Shown: positions 18,368 to 27,843, counted from the stretch's first letter. The stretch: DNA of 64,000 nt from Roseibacillus sp. (GCA_022448985.1 JAKVCR010000034.1:24746-88745); one strand, 5' to 3'. The notes: generated from the letters alone by a model not told the origin. Made by a program: numbers and translations.

Positions 18368-19591
18368 GTGGGACAGGTTGCGGAAGATGTTGAAAAGTGG
18401 GCGGCCGATGTGATTTTCGGGCGGGTCCGGGGCCTGGGGGCGGCTTTGACCCGGGTCCTCTTCAGGGGTCTTTCCCATGTCTACGGATGGATTGTGCGGG
18501 TTCGTCTCAAAGCCTACCGCCAGCAATGGAAGGAGCAGATCCAACTGGGCACCATGGTGATCAGCGTGGGCAATCTTACGGTGGGAGGCACCGGGAAGAC
18601 TCCAGTGGTGGAATTGCTGGCCCGGACCCTTCACAAACGAGGACGGCGGGTGGCGATCCTGAGTCGCGGCTACAAGAGCCGGAAGCTCGATGAACCCCAG
18701 CAGTGGGGAGACCTCGGGCCGACCGAATGCGAGGCCCTGCCCAAGATTGTGAGTGACGGCAGCGGCGTGCAACTGGAGTCGATTTATGCCGGCGACGAAC
18801 CCTACATGCTGGCCAAGAATCTTGAGGGGGTGGGGGTGGTAGTGGACAAGGATCGTGTGAATGGGGGCCGCTTTGCGGTCAGGGAACTGGAAGCTGACAC
18901 CCTCGTGCTCGACGACGGCCTGCAGTATCTTGCACTCGATCACGAGTATGACCTCGTTCTCGTGGACCAGAATGCTCCGTTCGGGACGCAGGATGGCGCG
19001 CTCCTTCCCCGGGGAACCCTGCGTGAGCCCGCCCGTAACCTCTGCCGGGCCAGTCACATCATGATCACCAAGTGCCAGGGCCCGACTGATGAGGGGCTTC
19101 TCTCTCATCTGCGTAGCTACAACCCGACGGCAGAGATCATGCAGGCTACCCATGCTCCGCAGTATCTCGAGCAGGTATTCGGGGTCGAGCGGCGGCCCCT
19201 TGAACATCTTCAGGACAAGTATGTTGCTGCGATCAGCGGCATCGCCGTGCCCGAGAGTTTCGAGAATCTCCTGCAAACGCTCGGTGCCCAGGTCGAGTTT
19301 CATCGGACTTTTACAGACCATCATCCCTTCACCCAGCGTGAGATCGATCGCTTCATGACCCGTTGCATCGAGCGCGATATCGAATTGATTGTCACGACCG
19401 AGAAGGATGCGGTGCGCTTTCCCCATCCCAGAGAACTCGATGTGGATATCTGCTTCCTCCGTATTGAGGTCGAGATCATCGAAGGAGAAGGTGCCTGGGA
19501 CCGCTTCATTGAGCACATTGTCGAGCCAAGAGAGAGGAAGGCGTCGGACTGGGCAGAGGATCGGCTCATTATGAACCCCATAGGTTCTTGA
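18368..19591 (+). CDS. lpxK: Tetraacyldisaccharide 4'-kinase
   Basis: 407-aa LpxK, which phosphorylates the lipid A precursor on the inner membrane, showing an LPS-type outer membrane. An amphipathic N-terminal helix leads to the P-loop VGNLTVGGTGKTPVVELLA (about residues 64-82). The LSRGYKSR segment and DDGLQYLALDHEYDLVLVD follow. A GTG start at 18368 is used because the conserved N-terminal helix needs it. A possible TAGCCT -10 lies 6 nt before it. No other lpx gene is nearby. Confidence 0.94.
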   Translation: MGQVAEDVEKWAADVIFGRVRGLGAALTRVLFRGLSHVYGWIVRVRLKAYRQQWKEQIQLGTMVISVGNLTVGGTGKTPVVELLARTLHKRGRRVAILSRGYKSRKLDEPQQWGDLGPTECEALPKIVSDGSGVQLESIYAGDEPYMLAKNLEGVGVVVDKDRVNGGRFAVRELEADTLVLDDGLQYLALDHEYDLVLVDQNAPFGTQDGALLPRGTLREPARNLCRASHIMITKCQGPTDEGLLSHLRSYNPTAEIMQATHAPQYLEQVFGVERRPLEHLQDKYVAAISGIAVPESFENLLQTLGAQVEFHRTFTDHHPFTQREIDRFMTRCIERDIELIVTTEKDAVRFPHPRELDVDICFLRIEVEIIEGEGAWDRFIEHIVEPRERKASDWAEDRLIMNPIGS

Positions 19592-19645
19592 GCCCACCGT
19601 GGTTGAGCCTTACGTTCCGGTCAGAGCGAAAGCGGAGGCCGGCAG

Positions 19646-21340
19646 ATGCAGGAAACGGAATGGATCGTAGCGAAAGTGCCCGAGGGTGTGGGGCCCGGCA
19701 CAGGAAGTGATGGCGATCTGCCCTTTATCCTGAGGGTTCTCCTGGCCCAGCGGGGCTTCACCACGGATGATCAACTGGAGCCCTTCCTTCGCCCACGTCT
19801 GGGTGATTTGCGCGATCCCTTTGAGCTGCCTGAGATGGACATCGCGGTCCGGCGCATCCTGCAAGCCGTTGATAAGGGAGAGCCGACCTGTATCTTCGGG
19901 GACTACGATGTGGATGGGATCACTTCGGTTGCCATTCTGCGCCAGCTTCTTTCGGCCTACGGTCTGGAGCCACAGACCTTTATCCCCATACGCGGGCAGG
20001 AGGGCTATGGACTGAGTGATGCCGCCGTCGATCGTTGCCTGGAGGCCGAGGTCAAACCTTCGCTTCTGATCACGGTTGATTGCGGCACAGCCTCCGGAGC
20101 CCAGATCGAGCGCCTGGCCGACCAGGGTATCGAGGTCATCGTGGTGGATCATCACGAAGCCGGGGTGGAAGGGCGCCCCCCGGCAGCAGCGGTGGTGAAT
20201 CCCAAGTTCGGGGATGACTATGGCTACCTCTGTTCTGCGGGGGTGGTTTTCAAGCTGGCCCATGCGCTGCTCAAGACGCGACGCCTTGAGGAGGTGGACC
20301 TGAAGGAGCTGCTGGACCTCGTGGCGGTGGCTACGATTGCAGACATTGTGCCACTGGTAGGGGAGAACCGGCTCCTTGTGCGTCACGGATTAAGACGATT
20401 GCCGCAGACTTCCAATCATGGCCTGAGAGCATTGATGAAGCTGAGCGGCATGAACGGGCACGTCACCAGTAGCGATGTGGGATTCCGAATCGGACCGCGT
20501 ATCAACGCCGCGGGACGGATGGACGCACCTGATGACGCGCTCAGGACCCTCATGGCGGATTCCGCGAAAAAGGCCGCGCTCATGGCTGAGCAGCTCGACG
20601 ATTACAACCGAGAGCGACAGAAGTGCGAGCAGGAGATGCATGAGGGGGCTCTGCAGAAGTTGAAGCAAGGCTTCGATGAGGCCAAGGATCCGGTCATCGT
20701 GGTGGGATCGGGCCGTTGGCATCCCGGGGTGGTCGGGATAGTTGCCTCCCGCCTCATGCGTTACTACCATAAGCCTGCCTTCGTCATCGCCTTCGACGAG
20801 GATGGTATGGGCAAGGGGAGTGGCCGCAGTATCGAGGGGGTCTCCCTCGTCAATGCCATCGAAGCCTGTCGGCCTCTGCTGGAAGCCGGTGGGGGACATC
20901 ACATGGCCGCGGGGATCAGCCTGCGCAAAGATAACCAGGAGAAGTTTCGCCAGGCTTTTGCTGACTACGTTTTATCCAATACCACTGAGGAGGATCGCAG
21001 GCCACGCCTTGAGATCGATGCGGAGGTCCCCCTTGAGGATCTCTCTCTTGATTTTCTGAAAAGTTACGAGCTGTTGCAGCCCTTTGGACCTGGAAATCCA
21101 CAACCGGTATTCATGTCGCGTGGGGTGCATCTCACAGAGCCCCCGCGTCCGGTCGGCAAAAACCACATGCGACTCTCCCTGCGGCAGGGGATCCAGGAGC
21201 GGGATGCGATCTACTTTGGAGGAGGCGACCGGGAGCTTCCTGACCCTCCGTGGGATGTGGCCTTCACCATAGACCGCAATCTGTTTCGCGGGCGGCTTTC
21301 GTTGCAGATCAGCGTAAGGGATATCCGGGTCGCGCAGTGA
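19646..21340 (+). CDS. recJ: Single-stranded-DNA-specific exonuclease RecJ
   Basis: 564-aa RecJ, a 5'-3' single-strand exonuclease for recombination and mismatch repair. DHH-family motifs are present: DYDVDGITSVAIL (about residues 88-100), a VDCGTASG segment, and the name-giving VVDHHEA (about 167-173). The DHHA1 motif GGGHHMAAG is at about 415, and a C-terminal OB domain follows. Length is typical. It sits 62 nt upstream of recG, forming a likely repair operon. Confidence 0.95.
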   Translation: MQETEWIVAKVPEGVGPGTGSDGDLPFILRVLLAQRGFTTDDQLEPFLRPRLGDLRDPFELPEMDIAVRRILQAVDKGEPTCIFGDYDVDGITSVAILRQLLSAYGLEPQTFIPIRGQEGYGLSDAAVDRCLEAEVKPSLLITVDCGTASGAQIERLADQGIEVIVVDHHEAGVEGRPPAAAVVNPKFGDDYGYLCSAGVVFKLAHALLKTRRLEEVDLKELLDLVAVATIADIVPLVGENRLLVRHGLRRLPQTSNHGLRALMKLSGMNGHVTSSDVGFRIGPRINAAGRMDAPDDALRTLMADSAKKAALMAEQLDDYNRERQKCEQEMHEGALQKLKQGFDEAKDPVIVVGSGRWHPGVVGIVASRLMRYYHKPAFVIAFDEDGMGKGSGRSIEGVSLVNAIEACRPLLEAGGGHHMAAGISLRKDNQEKFRQAFADYVLSNTTEEDRRPRLEIDAEVPLEDLSLDFLKSYELLQPFGPGNPQPVFMSRGVHLTEPPRPVGKNHMRLSLRQGIQERDAIYFGGGDRELPDPPWDVAFTIDRNLFRGRLSLQISVRDIRVAQ

Positions 21341-21402
21341 TCCGGGGTAATTGTGCACTTGCGATCGTGTCGGAATTGGAGAATGGGAGTGGGGTAGGAC
21401 CG

Positions 21403-23439
21403 ATGAGCGACTGGAACACCAGCCTCCCCCTCTCCTCCCTGGAGCCCTTTTCCTCCAAGGATCTGCAGGCGCTCGAGGTGGCGGGCATCAAGACCGTCGG
21501 CGATCTCCTGGATTGGTTCCCCCGGCGCTATGAAGACCGGCGCCGTTTCGACGCTTTTCCAGTCCAGGTGAGCGGGGAGGCCTTGTGTCTGCAGGGAACG
21601 GTGGTGGACTCGGCGCGGAAACGTTTCGGGGGACGGCGTCAGTTTTATGAAATCGTGATCCAGGAAGGCGGGGGCGATGTTCTCTCCTCCAATAAAATCA
21701 CGTGTCGCTGGTTCAACATGCCCTATGTGCACCGCATGGTGGCGGTGGGGCATGAGGTGGTTGTCTATGGCAAACCCAAGGAGCAGGGCGGACGCCTCCT
21801 CATCGATCATCCGGAGTTTGAAGTGGTGCAGGAGGACGGAGGGCCCTCCATTCATCTTGAGCGGATTGTTCCAATCTATCGGACCGTGGCGGGCATCCCG
21901 CAGCGGCGTCTGCGGGAGTTGCTTCATGAGACGCTGGTACGACTGGATCCTGCCAGCGTGGAAGGGCCATACGGGATCGATCTGGGTTGCCCGCGCAGCG
22001 AGGCCTTGAGCACGGTGCACTTTCCGGATGAATTGGAGCGGGTCCATGAGGCCCGGCGTTATTTTGCCCTGGAGGAGTTCTTTCTCCTGCAGGTGAACGT
22101 TCTGTGGCGTCGCCGACGGCATCTTGAGCATCCCGGGCGGGTGCAGGGTCGCAGGACCGGACTGCTCGGCGCTTTCCATGAAAGCCTGCCTTTCGACCTG
22201 ACTGAGGCCCAGAAGCGCAGTGTACACGAAATTACGGCGGACCTTCGCAGCGAACGTCCCATGAACCGTCTCCTGCAGGGGGATGTGGGCTCGGGAAAGA
22301 CGTTCGTGGCCATGTGCGCGATGCTTCTGGCGGTGGAGTCAGGCAGCCAGGCCGTCCTGATGGCCCCCACTCAAATCCTGGCCGAGCAGCACTACCTCAC
22401 CTTCCGGAAATGGCTGGCGCCACTCGATGTGCGTCTTGCCCTGGTAACCGGGGCGAAGAAGGAGAGTGATCATCTCGACCTGGAGGGAGAGCCTCAGATT
22501 GTGATCGGCACTCATGCCCTTCTCTACGATAACGTGAACTTTCACGACCTGGGACTGGTGGTCATCGATGAGCAGCACAAGTTCGGGGTGACGCAGCGCG
22601 GACGACTGATCCGGCAGGGGGTCATGCCCGATGTGCTGGTCATGACTGCCACCCCCATCCCGCGGACGCTGACCCTGACCATTTATGGCGATCTCGATGT
22701 CTCCGTCCTGGACGAACTGCCCGAAGGCCGAGGCAGGATCATCACCGGGGTGCGGGAAAAACCGAAGGTCACGGATGTCACCAAGTTCCTCCGGGAGGAG
22801 CTTACCAAGGGGCGGCAAGTCTATCTGGTTTATCCCCTGGTGGAGGAAAGTGGCGCCGTGAAGGCGGCCTCGGTGACGGGTGAGATCGAAAAGTGGCAGA
22901 AGCGGCTCAGGGATTACGAAGTCGGCCTTCTGCACGGGCAGTTGAAGCCGGAGGAGAAGGAGGAGGTGATGACCCGTTTTCGTGATAATGAAATCCAGGT
23001 TCTGGTGGCCACCACGGTGGTAGAGGTGGGGGTGGATGTGCCCAATGCCAGTGTGATGGTCATCTACAATGCCGAGCGATTCGGACTTGCCCAGTTGCAC
23101 CAGCTGCGGGGTCGGATTGGGCGCGGGAAGCATCAGAGCTACTGCATCCTGGTGACAGATGGAAAGAGCGAGGAGGCCAAGCGGAAGCTACGGGTCCTGG
23201 AGGAAACTGGCGACGGGTTCAGGATAGCGGAGGAAGATCTCGCCATCCGGGGACCCGGGGAGGTTCTTGGAACGGCGCAGAGCGGGATGAGCGACCTGCG
23301 CTTCGTAGACTTCCTGGCTGACACCGAACTGGTCAGGGAAGCGAGGGCGCTGGCGGAAGATCTTTTGGAGCGGGATCCCGACCTGGAGGGTTGTCCCGAG
23401 TTGCGGGAGAGAATCCAGGAAAGGGAAAAGGAGGAGTAA
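21403..23439 (+). CDS. recG: ATP-dependent DNA helicase RecG
   Basis: 678-aa RecG, branch-migration helicase that reverses stalled forks. A wedge/OB domain (about residues 60-150) precedes the helicase core. Motif I LLQGDVGSGKT is at about 289-299, the DEQH box in VIDEQHKFG at about 390, TATPIPRTL follows, and motif VI QLRGRIGRGKHQSYC is near 570. The ATG at 21403 starts MSDWNTSLPLSSL; the longer frame upstream overlaps recJ and is not conserved in kind. It closely follows recJ. Confidence 0.95.
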   Translation: MSDWNTSLPLSSLEPFSSKDLQALEVAGIKTVGDLLDWFPRRYEDRRRFDAFPVQVSGEALCLQGTVVDSARKRFGGRRQFYEIVIQEGGGDVLSSNKITCRWFNMPYVHRMVAVGHEVVVYGKPKEQGGRLLIDHPEFEVVQEDGGPSIHLERIVPIYRTVAGIPQRRLRELLHETLVRLDPASVEGPYGIDLGCPRSEALSTVHFPDELERVHEARRYFALEEFFLLQVNVLWRRRRHLEHPGRVQGRRTGLLGAFHESLPFDLTEAQKRSVHEITADLRSERPMNRLLQGDVGSGKTFVAMCAMLLAVESGSQAVLMAPTQILAEQHYLTFRKWLAPLDVRLALVTGAKKESDHLDLEGEPQIVIGTHALLYDNVNFHDLGLVVIDEQHKFGVTQRGRLIRQGVMPDVLVMTATPIPRTLTLTIYGDLDVSVLDELPEGRGRIITGVREKPKVTDVTKFLREELTKGRQVYLVYPLVEESGAVKAASVTGEIEKWQKRLRDYEVGLLHGQLKPEEKEEVMTRFRDNEIQVLVATTVVEVGVDVPNASVMVIYNAERFGLAQLHQLRGRIGRGKHQSYCILVTDGKSEEAKRKLRVLEETGDGFRIAEEDLAIRGPGEVLGTAQSGMSDLRFVDFLADTELVREARALAEDLLERDPDLEGCPELRERIQEREKEE

Positions 23440-23494
23440 GGGATCGGGGAGGTGGAGAATTGGAGGTCCAGATCCGGTTGCCCCAAGCCTGGAG

Positions 23495-23869
23495 CTATCG
23501 CTCGAGAATCTCTACTTCGTAGCCATCCGGGTCGGTGACAAAGGCCATCTTGCGCTGGCCGGAAGAGAATTTCTCCCTCCAGTCATCCGGCCAGATTTCG
23601 ATGCCTCCGTTCTCAAGTTTGTCACAGTAGGCGATGATGTCGGGAACGCCCACGCAGGTGTGCATGAGATCCTCGGGAAACTCGACCCGGAAGTCCGGCG
23701 AGTAAGTGAGTTCAAGGAAGTGCTCGTTGCCGGGGAGATGGAGAAAGGCGAGCTTGTTGCCCTGGGGCGAGTCTCTGCGCTCGCCGAGTTCAAAGCCGAT
23801 CTGCTGGTAGAAGGCAATGGAGGCATCGGGATCGGAAACCCGGATGCGGGTGTGGAGAAACTTGATCAT
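23495..23869 (-). CDS. Glyoxalase/VOC-family protein (lactoylglutathione lyase-like)
   Basis: 124-aa VOC-fold protein close to glyoxalase I. It has two beta-alpha-beta-beta-beta halves: LHTRIRVSDPDASIAFYQQIGFEL at the start and KMAFVTDPDGYEVEILE at the end. Likely metal ligands are the His of LHTRI, the Glu of FLELTY, the His of MHTCVGV and the Glu of VEILE. The ATG at 23869 begins at the first strand. A detoxification role is likely but the substrate is not certain. It converges with recG. Confidence 0.85.
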   Translation of the reverse strand: MIKFLHTRIRVSDPDASIAFYQQIGFELGERRDSPQGNKLAFLHLPGNEHFLELTYSPDFRVEFPEDLMHTCVGVPDIIAYCDKLENGGIEIWPDDWREKFSSGQRKMAFVTDPDGYEVEILER

Positions 23870-24020
23870 GCGGGCAAGTAGCGGGAAGCTGGCAGCGGGT
23901 GGCAAGGAAAGAATCGCCTTTGAGACGGTTCCGCGGATCCCGCGGACAGGCCGGGAGCCTTCCTGCCTGATTGGATGTGGATTGCCTCTTGCTACGTCAG
24001 GAAACCAGAAGTAGTTAAAT

Positions 24021-25637
24021 ATTATCGCACTTCGGTCCTTCAGCCTGACGCTCGCGCTTCGCTATCTCAACCCGAAGCGGACCCACTTCTCGCTCATTAC
24101 CCTGGTTTGTCTCCTGGGGGTAGCGGTGGGGGTTGTGGTTCTCGTTGTCGTTCTTGCCGTGATGGCGGGCTTCGAGAGGGAAATCAAGAGCCGGCTACTG
24201 GGCTTTTCTCCCCATATTGAGCTTGAGTTGATGGATGGTGGTGAGAAGCAGCTCATCTACGACTGGCCGGAGATCAAGGCGCAGGTCGACGGGGTCGAAG
24301 GAGTGGAGGAGGCCTATGCCCAATTGCGCGACTTCACCATCCTGGAGAGGTCGAATCTCTTTTACCCGGTGGAGTACCGCGCCATAGACACCGAAAACGT
24401 GGGCCAGATGGAAGCCCTGGAAGAACTCATCCTGAAGGAGACTTATGGAGGGACAGCGGACATGGGCCTGGATGAGAAGGCGGTGGTGGCGGAGTCGACG
24501 GCCAATCAGTTCGGGCTGATCGTGGGGGACAAGATCCTGCTGCATTCTGCGCGGAACCTGCAGCAGCTGGCGCAGGCCTGGAAGATCACGGACCAGCCAC
24601 TCATTGCGGAGGCGCATGCGGAAATGTTTGCGCAGATCCGCAAGGACCTCCGTGCCAAGATGTCGGTGGAGAGTGCCAGAGAGGCCTTTGACCTGCAGTT
24701 CCTGTCGGCCCTCTATGATTCTCTTGAGGTGATCCGCATTGGGAAGATCCGCGAGAGCGAACGTGAGGTCCTCAACACGATTCTGCTCATCTTCCAGGCT
24801 GGCAACGAGAACGAGGCCGGAACGCTGTTTCTGCTCGAGCCGGGTTCGGTGGAGAAGGTCCTCAATCAGATCGATATCCTCGACAGGATGGAGCGGGAGG
24901 TGGAGGATGGGCGACTGCTACGCGGGATGCGGGAAGTGGCCCTGCCCCGGGAACTGGAAGTGGTCGGGATCTTCCGCACCAGCCAGCACGTGATGCATCC
25001 TGCCGTATTCGTTCCGCTCGCCACTGGGCAGGAGTTGAAAAACCTGGAGGGAGGAGTGGAGGCCCTGGGAGTCCGGGTTGATGATCCCTACGCGGTTGAA
25101 GCAGTTCAGGACCGTCTCAGGGAAATCCTGGGACCCCGGTGGTCGGCGTTGAGCTGGAAGGATCAGAACCGGGCCTGGGTAGAGCTTATTGCGCGCGAGC
25201 GCATGATGATGTACTTTGCGCTCTCTTTCATCGTGCTGGTCTCCGCCTTCTGCATCATGGCCGTGATCTTCACTATCACCATCATGAAGAAGCAGGAGAT
25301 CGGGGTCATGAAGGCACTGGGGGCCACGCCTTTCCAGATTGTGCGAGTGTTTACCTTCCAGGGGTCGATCGTTGGCTTAATGGGCTCTCTTCTTGGGGTA
25401 GGGCTTGGTCTGCTGGTGGTACGTTTCCGAGATCCCATATATGAGTTGCTCAAGGGGGTGGGCTTCGACATTTTCCCTAAGGATTTTCACGGGATCGATG
25501 GGCTGCCCGCCCATGTCAACCCCCAGGAAGTAGTGATTGTGGGAGTGGGAGCCTTCCTTCTGTGTGTGATAGCGGCTTTGATCCCGGCTTTTCTAACCTC
25601 GCGCCGTGATCCGGCGCGCTGTCTCCGCAATTACTAG
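24021..25637 (+). CDS. LolC/E-type lipoprotein-release ABC transporter permease (start codon not normal)
   Basis: About 538-aa permease of the LolC/LolE family, which extracts lipoproteins from the inner membrane. One transmembrane helix near the N-terminus (LGVAVGVVVLVVVLAVMAGFERE) is followed by a large periplasmic domain. Three C-terminal helices form the FtsX-type domain with MKKQEIGVMKALGA. The conserved beginning LALRYLNPKRTHFSLITLV lies upstream of the first ATG/GTG/TTG in the frame. An in-frame TAG at 24012 bounds it, so only ATT (24021), ATC (24024) or CTG (24045) could start it. I give 24021 provisionally. No LolD ATPase gene is adjacent. Confidence 0.82.
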   Translation: MIALRSFSLTLALRYLNPKRTHFSLITLVCLLGVAVGVVVLVVVLAVMAGFEREIKSRLLGFSPHIELELMDGGEKQLIYDWPEIKAQVDGVEGVEEAYAQLRDFTILERSNLFYPVEYRAIDTENVGQMEALEELILKETYGGTADMGLDEKAVVAESTANQFGLIVGDKILLHSARNLQQLAQAWKITDQPLIAEAHAEMFAQIRKDLRAKMSVESAREAFDLQFLSALYDSLEVIRIGKIRESEREVLNTILLIFQAGNENEAGTLFLLEPGSVEKVLNQIDILDRMEREVEDGRLLRGMREVALPRELEVVGIFRTSQHVMHPAVFVPLATGQELKNLEGGVEALGVRVDDPYAVEAVQDRLREILGPRWSALSWKDQNRAWVELIARERMMMYFALSFIVLVSAFCIMAVIFTITIMKKQEIGVMKALGATPFQIVRVFTFQGSIVGLMGSLLGVGLGLLVVRFRDPIYELLKGVGFDIFPKDFHGIDGLPAHVNPQEVVIVGVGAFLLCVIAALIPAFLTSRRDPARCLRNY

Positions 25638-25648
25638 GAACCCGCATA

Positions 25649-26404
25649 ATGGAAGTCTGGATTGCTGAGGGAGGGGAAAAGCGGGGGCCGTTTGAGACTT
25701 ACCAGGTTCGGGAACGTATTAAGGAGGGTGACCTTTCCGGCGACGAACTCGCCTGGCACAAGGCTCAGGATGGCTGGGTCAAGATACGGGAGATGGACGT
25801 CTTTCGCTCGGAGTTTGAGAAATCCCGGGAAGAGAGCCTTAACGCCCTTCCTCCCCCTTTGCCCAGTCAGCCGGTTCCCTTCCTGCGGTTCTTCGCCCGG
25901 TGGTTTGATGTCTCGCTCTATCTGCTCCTTGTGTTCTCGATGGTCCGATTTACGGGACACAATCTCCTTGATGCGGCCGGGGGTCCGTTTCTTTACCTCT
26001 ACTTCCTGCCCTATGTATTCCTGGAGGCTGCTATTCTTAACCTCACGAAAACCACGCCGGGCAAGTTTCTTCTGGGGATCAGGGTGGTTACTCCAGAGGA
26101 GCGAGCGCTCTCTTTGCAGGAGGCCCTGGTCCGGGCTCTGCGCGCCTATATTATAGGGCTTGGGCTCATGGTGCATCCGTTTTTGACGGGAATCTGTCAC
26201 GTCTACTGCCTGTGGTATCTCATGCGTTGCAACGAGGCTCCGTGGGACACGGTGATAAAAACCAAGGTGAGGGTGGTGGGCCCTCTTCTTTTCCCCGTCC
26301 TCCTCTTCACGATGCTCTTCGTCATCATCCTGATGCTGCTCTCTGTCGTCCTGATGCCGACCTTTATCGAGATGCGTGAAATCGTTCGCGAGCATGCTTC
26401 CTGA
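25649..26404 (+). CDS. GYF_2 plus RDD-family membrane protein
   Basis: 251-aa protein. The N-terminus (about residues 1-55) is a GYF_2-type module: WIAEGGEKRGPFETYQVRER, then GWVKI. The rest is an RDD domain with four or five transmembrane helices. It shows the leading Arg in FLRFFARWFDVSLYL, an Asn-Leu-Thr-Lys-Thr turn (LTKTTPGKFLLGIRVV) and the second conserved region around LVRALRAY. RDD proteins are thought to act as transporters, while the GYF_2 part probably mediates protein contacts. It starts 11 nt after the LolC/E-like gene, so co-transcription is likely. Confidence 0.82.
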   Translation: MEVWIAEGGEKRGPFETYQVRERIKEGDLSGDELAWHKAQDGWVKIREMDVFRSEFEKSREESLNALPPPLPSQPVPFLRFFARWFDVSLYLLLVFSMVRFTGHNLLDAAGGPFLYLYFLPYVFLEAAILNLTKTTPGKFLLGIRVVTPEERALSLQEALVRALRAYIIGLGLMVHPFLTGICHVYCLWYLMRCNEAPWDTVIKTKVRVVGPLLFPVLLFTMLFVIILMLLSVVLMPTFIEMREIVREHAS

Positions 26405-26450
26405 GCGTGTTGACTCTCCCGGGGCCAGCCTCAATACTGGGGCGAGACTT

Positions 26451-27008
26451 ATGCCCGGCACGGTTTATTTCGATCTGGAAACACAACGCAGTTTCAACGA
26501 TGTCGGGGGCTCGGCCAACCTCGGTGAAATGAAGGTCTCGGTAGGGTGCTCCTTCTGCACGGAATCTGGAGAGTACCGCGTCTATCCGGAAGCAGAACTG
26601 GAAGATCTTGTCGACCTCCTAAAGAACGCGAATCTGGTGGTGGGCTACAACCATCTGCATTTCGACTACGGGGTGCTGGAAGGATACACCGTGCTGGATC
26701 TCGGCGCAGTGACGGTAAACCTTGATCTCATGGTCGACTTAAAGGAGACCTTGGGAAGGCGCGTCAGGCTTGGACAGGTGGCCACGGCCACTCTCGGAAC
26801 CGGCAAGACCGCAGTGGGAGTGGACGCTCTCAAGTGGTGGCGGGAGCACAAGACCACGGGGAGCCACGAGCCTCTCATGAAGATCGCTGAGTACTGTGCG
26901 TATGACGTGAAGGTTACCAAGTGCCTTCACGAGTACGGATGTGAACACGGGCACGTTAAATACGATGACGGCTCTGGAAGGGAGCAGGAAGTGCCAGTGA
27001 ACTGGTAG
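26451..27008 (+). CDS. Predicted RNase H-like / DnaQ-type exonuclease
   Basis: 185-aa protein of the RNase_H_2 (YprB-like) nuclease group. The three acidic clusters of a DEDD exonuclease can be traced: YFDLETQRSF near the N-terminus, NLVVGYNHLHFDYGVL in the middle, and a late YCAYDVKVTKCL. The ATG at 26451 gives a compact N-terminus; an upstream ATG at 26376 would overlap the RDD gene. In related bacteria such domains are often linked to helicases, but no helicase is adjacent. Polarity and substrate cannot be read from sequence. Confidence 0.7.
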   Translation: MPGTVYFDLETQRSFNDVGGSANLGEMKVSVGCSFCTESGEYRVYPEAELEDLVDLLKNANLVVGYNHLHFDYGVLEGYTVLDLGAVTVNLDLMVDLKETLGRRVRLGQVATATLGTGKTAVGVDALKWWREHKTTGSHEPLMKIAEYCAYDVKVTKCLHEYGCEHGHVKYDDGSGREQEVPVNW

Positions 27009-27094
27009 GAGGGAAGATTCCAGGGATCTTTCGGTCAGGGGGCGGGTGGTGCCAGTTCTGCGATCGGCCTATTTCCTGCGCGTCGAGCGATGAT

Positions 27095-27499
27095 TCACGG
27101 TTGGTTGGTCCTGTAACGCTCCTTGGTCTTGCAGAGGGTCCGTTCATTACAGTAGGGGCAGACGAAGGAGTTGGTGAGGAGGATGTCGCGGGCGACGCGG
27201 AGGCGATGACTGCCGAGCGAGCGTTTGGAGCGGCGATTGCGCTGAGCGCCTGAACCACCGAGGACGGGCCCGCGGCAGAGTGGGCAGAAAGCGGACCAGG
27301 AAGAGATCCGGTAGAGAATGAAGAGCACCAGGGAGAGGAGCATGCCGTATAATCCAAGGAAAGCTTGCTGCGTGCTGTCGGCGTACAGGGCATAGGCCAT
27401 GAGGCCCAGGGAGGCGCCGAGGGAGAAGAGGAGGAGTAATAAAAGGAGAGCTCCAAATCTAAGGGCCCGTACCGACCTGGGAGTTGAGGGTTGGTGCAT
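27095..27499 (-). CDS. Small membrane protein with two CxxC pairs
   Basis: 134-aa protein. Residues about 12-35 and 45-63 form two transmembrane helices (LLLLLLFSLGASLGLMAYAL and LGLYGMLLSLVLFILY). Two cysteine pairs follow, CPLCRG and CPYCNER, separated by a basic stretch (RNRRSKRSLGSHRLR), which together resemble a zinc ribbon facing the cytoplasm. Family unknown to me. It points away from the 35-aa peptide gene on the same strand. Confidence 0.65.
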   Translation of the reverse strand: MHQPSTPRSVRALRFGALLLLLLLFSLGASLGLMAYALYADSTQQAFLGLYGMLLSLVLFILYRISSWSAFCPLCRGPVLGGSGAQRNRRSKRSLGSHRLRVARDILLTNSFVCPYCNERTLCKTKERYRTNQP

Positions 27500-27735
27500 T
27501 TGGAGGGGTAAAGGCAGCGACGGGATGGCGGGAATGGCCCTTTATTATACGGATGAGGGATCGGTTATGCTTGAAGCCTTGGGGGCTTGAGCCCCTTTCT
27601 GCCGCATGAACCGAAAGGGAGCGGATAGCGGGAGAAGACTTTGAGTATTCCTATAATGATGTGCGAATTAAGGGATGTGGCGATTCCGTCACCGCCCCCA
27701 CGGGAATTCAATGCAGAGTTAGTCCATCCCCCCTC

Positions 27736-27843
27736 TTAGACCACGCCCATCATCTGGAGGATGTTGTAAACGACAAAGAGGAAGAGGGCGAAGAGGCCCC
27801 AGATAAAATACTTCGCAGTAGCTTCAATCGATTTACGCGTCAT
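27736..27843 (-). CDS. Putative 35-aa single-helix membrane peptide
   Basis: ATG at 27843, TAA at 27738-27736. The product begins MTRKSIEATAKYFIWG and then has a hydrophobic helix (LFALFLFVVYNIL) ending QMMGVV. A positively charged N-terminus followed by one helix and a short tail is typical of real small membrane proteins. It is upstream of, and on the same strand as, the zinc-ribbon membrane protein. There is no strong Shine-Dalgarno sequence. It is too short for standard gene finders, so it may be unannotated. Confidence 0.5.
   Translation of the reverse strand: MTRKSIEATAKYFIWGLFALFLFVVYNILQMMGVV

Noticed and set aside
27399..27660. Short plus-strand frame followed by a GGGGC-TTGA-GCCCC hairpin (27582-27595)
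   Set aside because: The frame runs antisense to the zinc-ribbon gene and has no conserved look. The hairpin has only a weak T-run. An exact TATAAT at 27652 has no fitting -35.
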